Of a DNA stretch of 8,754 bases, positions 5,339-8,754 are shown in pieces (the first letter of the stretch is position 1; each line of letters starts with the position of its first letter). The position numbers were made by a program, and so were the translations under genes. The DNA lies in assembly GCA_030639665.1 (NCBI GenBank), contig DAOWCC010000102.1:1-8754 (forward strand), given 5' to 3'. The notes beneath the pieces are model-generated. The model saw nothing but the letters and a program-made list of their open reading frames with translations. It was not told the DNA's origin and ran no database searches. The DNA is from Elusimicrobiota bacterium. Its GTDB lineage: Bacteria > Elusimicrobiota > Elusimicrobia > Elusimicrobiales > UBA9959.

Positions 5339-6700
5339 TTAAAATTTTTTCAGGAAGGATGGTTTTAATTTAAGATTTTTTAATCCGCCAATCATAACTT
5401 TTGAAGTGTAAAAAGTTTGTCTTATTGAGTTCCAAAATCCAAGAGGTGTTTTTATTTTGTCTTTTGAGAAAGCGGCTCCGTAAAATTTCAGTTTTTGCGA
5501 TTCGTTTGGAAAAACATCTTCAAAATCCTCGTTGAACAATTTCTTAAAATCTTTAAAACGAAGTTCCCCCGTATTGCTGAGTTTTTCAATAGCGAAATAA
5601 ATCATTTCATCTTTCAATGTTGTTTGAATTCCTCTTTCAGCAGGAAGAAAGCCTTTATTTAATGATGTTTTATAGTTTTTCCAAGAAACGATATTTATAT
5701 ATCTAAACGCGCTCCAAGCTCTTGAAATGGCTCCCGGCCCCAAACCCAAAATGGATTTTTTTAAACATAAGTCGGTTGTCTGGATGTTTTTGGATTTATG
5801 AGTACGGCCCATAGAATCGGAATCTATTTTTATATAACCCAGAGCGTTTAAAAAGCGAAAAGCTTTTTTTCGCGTTTTTTCTATTTTTTCGTAATTGGGT
5901 TTTTCTCCACCTTGAATACTGTGAATGGTATAAGGAGTTGAAATGAAAGAATTTATGTGTATTTGATCGGGTTTGAGTTTTGAAATTATTTTTAAATCGC
6001 TTAGGAAGCTTGTTTCATTCTGGCCGGGAAGTCCGCATATTAAATCTATGTTTACTTCTTTAATGTCGGCTTTAAGCAAAACGGCGTAGGCTTTTTTTAT
6101 TTCGTTGAAATTTTGCCGTCTTTTTATTTTTGTAAGAACTTTTTCATCCATGCTTTGAACTCCCAAGCAGACGCGGCTGACCTTATGTTTTTTGAAGGCT
6201 TCTACTTTTTCTCTGTTTATGTCTTGAGGATGAATTTCCAGTATAATCTGGCGGGTTTTTTTTAGATTAAATTTTAAATTTAATAATTGAAAAAATTTAT
6301 TTATTTGAGGGGGATTCATCAGGGAAGGCGTTCCTCCTCCTATATAAAGGGTTTCAAAGGCTCGGTTTTTAAATATGCCGGAGTACGCGCCGGCTTCTTT
6401 TTCCAAGGTTTTGAAATAATCCTCAAAAAAACCGTCAATTGTTTCTTGATTATTTCCGACGCAAACAACGGGAAGAAAACAAAATACGCATTTTCTTCTG
6501 CAAAAGGGGATGTTTACGAAAAGGCCCATATCCGAATTATCCAAAAGAGTTTTTTCCCAAGCCTTTTTTATTTTTGCCTGGCTTGGCTCCAGTTTATTCC
6601 AAGAGCCGAACGGCGGGTATTGTTCACTGTATCCCGTATAGTCCAATTCTTTTAATTTATCCAGGATTTTATCGAAAATTTTATGGTTAATGGATATCAT
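5339..6700 (-). CDS. HemW/HemN-like radical SAM protein
   Basis: The 453-residue protein belongs to the HemN/HemW branch of radical SAM enzymes. That branch includes oxygen-independent coproporphyrinogen oxidase, the heme chaperone HemW and several other functions. Seen: the cluster motif C67-x3-C71-x2-C74 in LFVNIPFCRRKCVFC, GGGTPS at 121-126, EIHPQD at 155-160, GVQSMD at 180-185, DLICGLPGQ at 219-227, and LGLGPGAISRAWSAFRYIN further on, all in family order. The C-terminal block beginning RGIQTTLKDEMIYFAIEKL looks like a HemN C-terminal domain. An N-terminal extension of about 58 residues makes it longer than usual HemW. The motif lacks the cysteine right after CxxxCxxC (here CFLP) that coproporphyrinogen oxidase has, so a heme-biosynthetic oxidase role is unlikely. 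It is convergent to the repeat peptide gene, ending 28 bp from it. The true substrate cannot be told; the start has only a weak, distant AAAGGAA. Confidence 0.8.
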   Translation of the reverse strand: MISINHKIFDKILDKLKELDYTGYSEQYPPFGSWNKLEPSQAKIKKAWEKTLLDNSDMGLFVNIPFCRRKCVFCFLPVVCVGNNQETIDGFFEDYFKTLEKEAGAYSGIFKNRAFETLYIGGGTPSLMNPPQINKFFQLLNLKFNLKKTRQIILEIHPQDINREKVEAFKKHKVSRVCLGVQSMDEKVLTKIKRRQNFNEIKKAYAVLLKADIKEVNIDLICGLPGQNETSFLSDLKIISKLKPDQIHINSFISTPYTIHSIQGGEKPNYEKIEKTRKKAFRFLNALGYIKIDSDSMGRTHKSKNIQTTDLCLKKSILGLGPGAISRAWSAFRYINIVSWKNYKTSLNKGFLPAERGIQTTLKDEMIYFAIEKLSNTGELRFKDFKKLFNEDFEDVFPNESQKLKFYGAAFSKDKIKTPLGFWNSIRQTFYTSKVMIGGLKNLKLKPSFLKKF

Positions 6701-6726
6701 TTTTTGCTAAAAGTTTTATTTCCTTT

Positions 6727-6740
6727 AGGGGAATATATTG
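6727..6740 (+). promoter_or_regulatory. ribosome binding site with TTG start
   Basis: AGGGGA (6727-6732) lies 5 bases before TTG (6738-6740), a good arrangement that favours the longer start of the next gene. Against it, only 37 bp would remain between the two divergent starts, little room for two promoters. The rival ATG at 6801 has AAGGG (6785-6789) at a longer 11-base distance. Confidence 0.45.
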
Positions 6741-7862
6741 CTAACATATTTACAAGAGTTTCTAGAGATAATTCTATATTATTTAAGGGTAAATTATAAA
6801 ATGCCGGCTTTTTACGAAGACAATCTAAAATATATTAATAAAAGATTTAAAAATATCGATTCGCGAGCGATAGGCGATAGAATAAAAAACATACAATGGC
6901 CTATTTGGAAAAAAGCCAAGGTCTGCGAAGTAACGGTAAATTCAATATGCAATAACAGATGTTTGTTTTGCTATAACAGCGAGAAAGATTTTAATTTTCC
7001 CGAAGCTGATTTTAAAACCATTTGTCGTTCCTTATATGAGGGAAGAGCGCAAGGCTGTTGGATAGCGGCCATTATAGGCGGCGAGCCTTCCTTAAATAAG
7101 GATATCGGAAAGATTGCCTCTTTTGCCAGAAAAATAGGCTATGATTGCGTTAAAATATGCACCAACGGGCTTAAACTTTCGGACAAGGCTTATACCAGGC
7201 ATTTGGCTGAAAGCGGTTTTAATATGTTCGATATTTCCATACATGCTCATAATGGGAAAATTCACGATAAGCTTGTAAATTCCAAAGGGGCTTTTTCACT
7301 CATCATGAAAGCCGCCGAAAATGTAAAAGATCTTTCCATGGAACTTGGAACAAATCAAGTTGTCAATAAACTTAACTATAAAGATTTTCCCGAATTTTTC
7401 AAAATGGCTTATATTGATTTGGGTATAAACTACTACAATATAATTTATTCCCATTATCGCGGGATGATGTGGAAAAATAAAATCGCCCTTAAACTTCCCA
7501 TCGCGAAAACCGTTGGAAAAATAAAAAAAGGATTTAAAATAATAGAAGAACTTAAAATGCCGGTTTTTTCCAGAATGCTGGTTAATTTTCCTCCCTGCTT
7601 GTTTCCAGATTATCTTAATATTATTGCCGATTGGGAGTCTGATGAAAGCATTGGAGATCCTCTGTTGCTTCCCGGGGGAGAAACGGTAAATATGTCTCAA
7701 ATGAAAAACGAGCAGGCCAAGAAGCCCGCGTCTTGCGAAAAGTGCGCTTTAAATGACAGGTGCAGGGGCGTGGATACGGAGTATCTGGAGCTTTTTGGAG
7801 AAAAAGAATTTAAGCCGATAAAAAACAAGAACATTAAAAATTATTTTAAAACGATGTTTTAG
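6738..7862 (+). CDS. radical SAM protein with C-terminal cysteine cluster
   Basis: This is a radical SAM enzyme of 374 residues from TTG at 6738, or 353 from ATG at 6801 (residue 22). The cluster motif is C71-x3-C75-x2-C78 in VNSICNNRCLFCYN, followed by GGEP at 114-117 and CTNGLKL at 141-147. C-terminal cysteines 287, 333, 336 and 342 (PPCLFPDYL, then CEKCALNDRCRGVD) fit a reduced SPASM or twitch domain binding one auxiliary Fe-S cluster. Such domains are common in enzymes that modify peptides, but also in other radical SAM groups. The substrate is not visible. It is divergent from the HemW-like gene and followed by a 317-bp repeat-filled gap, so it is probably not in the same transcript as the next radical SAM gene. 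I do not see the sequence features I recall for HxsC, so I do not assign it to that family. Confidence 0.75.
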   Translation: MLTYLQEFLEIILYYLRVNYKMPAFYEDNLKYINKRFKNIDSRAIGDRIKNIQWPIWKKAKVCEVTVNSICNNRCLFCYNSEKDFNFPEADFKTICRSLYEGRAQGCWIAAIIGGEPSLNKDIGKIASFARKIGYDCVKICTNGLKLSDKAYTRHLAESGFNMFDISIHAHNGKIHDKLVNSKGAFSLIMKAAENVKDLSMELGTNQVVNKLNYKDFPEFFKMAYIDLGINYYNIIYSHYRGMMWKNKIALKLPIAKTVGKIKKGFKIIEELKMPVFSRMLVNFPPCLFPDYLNIIADWESDESIGDPLLLPGGETVNMSQMKNEQAKKPASCEKCALNDRCRGVDTEYLELFGEKEFKPIKNKNIKNYFKTMF

Positions 7863-7906
7863 GTCTTTGTAACGGAATATTAATGTTTAGCCCCAAAAAG
7901 CAAAAG

Positions 7907-7987
7907 ACACATAACACGAATTAAACGCAGAGTTCGTAGAGAAATTCTCTGAGAACGCAGAGTGGGCTACTCTATCGTGTTGTGTGT
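7907..7987. repeat. 13-bp inverted repeat with internal repeats
   Basis: ACACATAACACGA (7907-7919) pairs with TCGTGTTGTGTGT (7975-7987) at 12 of 13 positions plus one wobble. Inside are two direct copies of AACGCAGAG (7924-7932, 7954-7962) and the near-perfect palindrome AGAGAAATTCTCT (7938-7950). The nested design resembles a non-coding mobile palindrome or a strong RNA fold. Confidence 0.6.
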
Positions 7988-8081
7988 TGGCAGGACACGC
8001 ATTAGTGTTCAAGAATAAAAAACTCAGCGGACTCCGCGTAAAATTTCCGTGTGCTCTGTGTTAAAGAAAGTTGTTTAGTGT

Positions 8082-8146
8082 TCTTTGCGGCTTTGTGGGA
8101 GATTGAAATACTTAAATAATCACACAAAGGCACGGAGACACAAAGA
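8082..8146. repeat. diverged inverted repeat of the CACAAAG type
   Basis: TCTTTGCGGCTTTGTG (8082-8097) is an interrupted reverse complement of the stretch at 8123-8146, which reads CACAAAGGCACGGAG then ACACAAAGA. The left arm lacks about 8 bases. An AT-rich spacer separates the arms. It is probably a decayed dispersed palindrome. Confidence 0.5.
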
Positions 8147-8152
8147 AAAGTT

Positions 8153-8169
8153 CTCCGCTAAAAGCGGGG
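8153..8169 (+). promoter_or_regulatory. small hairpin overlapping the ribosome binding site
   Basis: CTCCGCT (8153-8159) pairs with AGCGGGG (8163-8169) across a 3-base loop, with one wobble. The right arm runs into GGGGTGGA, the ribosome binding site for the ATG at 8180. If it folds, it could limit access to that site. Confidence 0.35.
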
Positions 8170-8179
8170 TGGAATTTTA

Positions 8180-8754
8180 ATGATATTCAATAAAGAGATA
8201 AACAAATTTAAAATAGCCTTGACATCCGATTGTTGTTTGAGATGTTCACATTGTTTTATTGATAAAGATTTGAAGGAAAAAACAAATCTTGCCATGTCGG
8301 ACAAGGTCCTTAATATTTTTATAAATTCGAAAGGAAAAAAGAAGATACTTGAAATTTATGGCGGCGAGCCGCTTTTAGAGTTTAAATTGTTAAAGAAAAT
8401 TGTGGCTTTAGCTCAAAAAAAAGCCTTAAAAAAGAAAAAAGAACTTTTTGTGTCGGTGGCCAGCAATGGAGTTCTCATTAAACGCAAGCATCTGGCTTAT
8501 ATGGCCGAAAACAATATAAGGCTTTCCATAAGCCTTTCAGGGACAAAAGAAACTCATGATATGGTTAGAAAGTTTCCGGGAGGCGAGGGCAGCTATATCG
8601 AGATAAAGAAAAAAATTCCCGATATACTGGCAAAACTTGGCGAAAAACTGCATATTATTTTTTGTGTTCATCCCTTGAGAAGTTCCTTTGTGTATGAAGA
8701 TTTCAAAGCGCTTGTGGGTATGGGGATTAAAAACATAGGCATAGAATGCGTGCA
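8180..8754 (+). CDS. radical SAM protein, sulfatase-maturase/SPASM type (3' partial)
   Basis: The first 191 codons of a radical SAM gene are present and the frame is open at the window end. The ATG at 8180 has GGTGGA 6 bases upstream. The cluster motif is C18-x3-C22-x2-C25 in LTSDCCLRCSHCF, very close to the N-terminus. It is followed by YGGEPLLEF (60-68) and SNGVLI near 99-104. A SLSGTKETHDMVRKFPGG block follows, where the usual SLDG signature reads SLSG. This layout is that of anaerobic sulfatase maturase-like enzymes and SPASM peptide maturases, which usually carry a C-terminal domain with more Fe-S clusters; that part is outside the window. It could act with the Ser-His-Gly system or with a substrate farther downstream. 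An HxsC identity is not supported by the part seen. Confidence 0.8.
   Translation, partial: MIFNKEINKFKIALTSDCCLRCSHCFIDKDLKEKTNLAMSDKVLNIFINSKGKKKILEIYGGEPLLEFKLLKKIVALAQKKALKKKKELFVSVASNGVLIKRKHLAYMAENNIRLSISLSGTKETHDMVRKFPGGEGSYIEIKKKIPDILAKLGEKLHIIFCVHPLRSSFVYEDFKALVGMGIKNIGIECV

Larger units (their letters stand above)
7863..8179. repeat. gene-free gap with composite interspersed repeats
   Basis: No coding frame is convincing here. The stretch is built of diverged inverted and direct repeats rich in CACAAAG, CACGGAGACAC, CGCAGAG and CTCTGTG words. I associate such words with dispersed intergenic repeats in many environmental bacterial genomes. It holds a long stem at 7907-7987, a diverged opposite-orientation pair at 7921-7962 and 8031-8064, another inverted pair at 8082-8146, and a direct repeat TTAGTGTTC at 8012-8020 and 8075-8083. 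Confidence 0.6.

Noticed and set aside
5112..5342. Open frames in both strands across the 9-bp repeat (Val-Pro-Thr and Asn-Arg-Gly repeat proteins)
   Set aside because: A 9-base repeat keeps every frame open. Only the Ser-His-Gly frame has a ribosome binding site, a sensible N-terminus and matching neighbours.
5312..5350. A terminator between the convergent genes
   Set aside because: There is a short T-run at about 5345-5350, but no convincing GC-rich stem precedes it on either strand.
7924..7962. Two AACGCAGAG copies 30 bases apart, looking like a tiny CRISPR array
   Set aside because: Only two 9-base copies exist, the intervening sequence is itself palindromic, and no cas gene is present.
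6738..8754. Naming one of the two later plus-strand radical SAM proteins HxsC
   Set aside because: Neither shows the features I recall for HxsC around its CxxxCxxC motif, and one is incomplete. Absence of HxsC is stated for this window only.

Overview
The window is an AT-rich bacterial fragment, probably from an uncultivated lineage. The best taxonomic clue is the exported protein at 667-1476. It carries a TLTTYYPSPYG motif just after its signal peptide, a feature I associate with Omnitrophota and Elusimicrobiota genomes. This placement is an inference from motif memory, not a phylogenetic result.

Layout. Positions 1-437 hold the 3' end of a tetratricopeptide-repeat (TPR) protein. A 229-bp gap follows, with promoter-like hexamers, several small leader hairpins and a GC-rich palindrome of the kind dispersed in bacterial genomes. 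A compact plus-strand gene cluster then runs from 667 to 5311: an exported beta-rich repeat protein, an HxsD-like protein with an unusual C-terminal tail, an HxsB-type radical SAM/SPASM enzyme, a second HxsD-like protein, a membrane-anchored protein with 14 cysteines, and a 124-residue peptide with 18 consecutive Ser-His-X units. The first five genes overlap or lie within 16 bp of each other, and the peptide gene follows after 84 bp. Convergent to this, on the minus strand at 5339-6700, is a HemW/HemN-like radical SAM protein. At 6738-7862 a third radical SAM protein lies on the plus strand. The gap at 7863-8179 has no gene and is filled with diverged inverted repeats. A fourth radical SAM gene begins at 8180 and runs off the window end.

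How it works together. The core is a variant of the His-Xaa-Ser (Hxs) system, a radical SAM peptide-modification system known mainly from comparative genomics. The HxsB-like enzyme, helped by HxsD-like partners, would modify the Ser-His-Gly repeat peptide. The peptide or its product may be presented outside the cytoplasm, because two co-directional neighbours carry export signals. Differences from the canonical system are two different HxsD-like genes, no recognisable HxsC in the window, no peptidoglycan-binding domain on the repeat peptide, and the two exported partners of unknown role. The two later plus-strand radical SAM genes could supply the missing second enzyme, but nothing in the sequence proves this.
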